Shown here: positions 63,480-64,000 of the stretch, piece by piece
Layout: every line of letters starts with the position of its first letter
Position numbering within the stretch: the stretch's first letter is position 1
Origin: Theocolax elegans
Lineage: Eukaryota; Arthropoda; Insecta; Hymenoptera; Cerocephalidae
Assembly: GCA_026168455.1 (NCBI GenBank)
Contig: CM047425.1
Coordinates: 43,110,711 to 43,174,710 of the forward strand
Length of the DNA stretch: 64,000 bases
Direction of reading: 5' to 3'
Made by a program: the position numbers and the translations under genes
Notes under the pieces: generated by a model
What the model saw: the letters and a program-made list of their open reading frames with translations, nothing else
What the model was told of the DNA's origin: nothing
Database searches by the model: none

Positions 63480-64000
63480 CTATTTCAAAGAAAAATTTTA
63501 TATTTTTGACAATATTAGCTGTAGTGTATGGTAAATAAAATGTTCAATTTTTTGATTATGTGCATAATTTATGTTGATTGGTAATTAAAACAGATGATGT
63601 ACTTATATTTTGAGATTGAAATTTTAAATATAAAATATAATTACAATGTACAAGAATTGTACATATCTTCCAAATAGATCAAAATATTGAGGAATATCGT
63701 AAACTAAAATATTACACTCAAAAGTACATAATTATTCAGAAATACTTATAAAACAATGGAAATAAACATTTTGTAAAAGAAATCGTATTCACACAAAAGT
63801 ACATAGAAAGATTATATTATCCAAAAAAAATTTTCGCAAGTTGTACGACAAAAGAACTGGAGAATTCCAACTATAAAAAAATGTTATAGACCAAAAAGTG
63901 CTTAGAATTAGTTAAAGATTATTGTCAACTATTTCGAAATTTTCTGATCATTTTGAGATTTAATAAAAACGATCAAATCTAATAAGAATTCATTCACAAT
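63480..64000. other. AT-rich DNA without a supported gene
   Basis: No open frame, RNA or organised repeat that I can support. Confidence 0.4.

Overview
This is eukaryotic DNA, very probably from an insect and perhaps a hymenopteran. The evidence is a nest of arthropod-type transposable elements (an R1-clade LINE, Copia and Gypsy LTR elements, a Helitron, a Polinton/Maverick polymerase, a P-element transposase with a THAP domain), GT-AG introns, and TATA plus TCATT-type initiators. Codon use and intergenic DNA are AT-rich. I recognise no ordinary host gene. Almost every coding stretch belongs to a mobile element and most carry stops or frameshifts. The species call is inference.

Layout. 0-4 kb holds AT-rich DNA with one copy of a GGGCCCGCTAACTT repeat family and a foldback element. 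4.1-7.7 kb is a 98-bp satellite of about 37 units. 7.7-10.6 kb is a decayed Helitron on the minus strand whose helicase frame runs directly into the satellite. 10.9-16.2 kb contains two long palindromic elements and a 0.7-1.1 kb direct duplication. 16.9-18.3 kb is an inverted copy of the GGGCCC repeat, split by a hAT-like palindromic MITE with a perfect 8-bp target duplication.

At 18.4-29.5 kb lies a minus-strand Polinton DNA polymerase B gene, broken by a complete Copia element (18832-26293; 350-bp LTRs; TCCAT duplication). At 29.7-47.7 kb lies a minus-strand P-element/THAP transposase gene with four readable exons, broken by a Gypsy element (31135-44953; 1077-bp LTRs about 0.7% different; AATG duplication). 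That Gypsy element lacks the integrase core, has a 924-bp tandem duplication in pol and a 450-bp one in gag, and has a LINE fragment in its leader. The P element is bordered on both sides by the same palindrome-rich minisatellite.

48.1-49.5 kb is another giant palindrome. 49.5-52.9 kb is the least familiar part: a divergent promoter region with a proline-rich minus-strand exon set on one side and, on the other, two small plus-strand genes whose promoters have the same TATA-to-TCATT spacing. I know no function for any of these three products. 53-56 kb holds more foldbacks, a 211-bp tandem repeat and a 5S-rRNA-derived SINE. 56.6-58.9 kb is a decayed DNA-transposon transposase. 59.2-63.0 kb is an R1-clade LINE inserted in an (AC)n microsatellite. 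The rest is unassigned AT-rich DNA.

How the parts fit: the window records layered insertions. Older DNA transposons (Polinton, P element, Helitron, CACTA-like) are disabled by point mutations and then split by younger LTR elements and MITEs. Target duplications identify the order of events at three loci.
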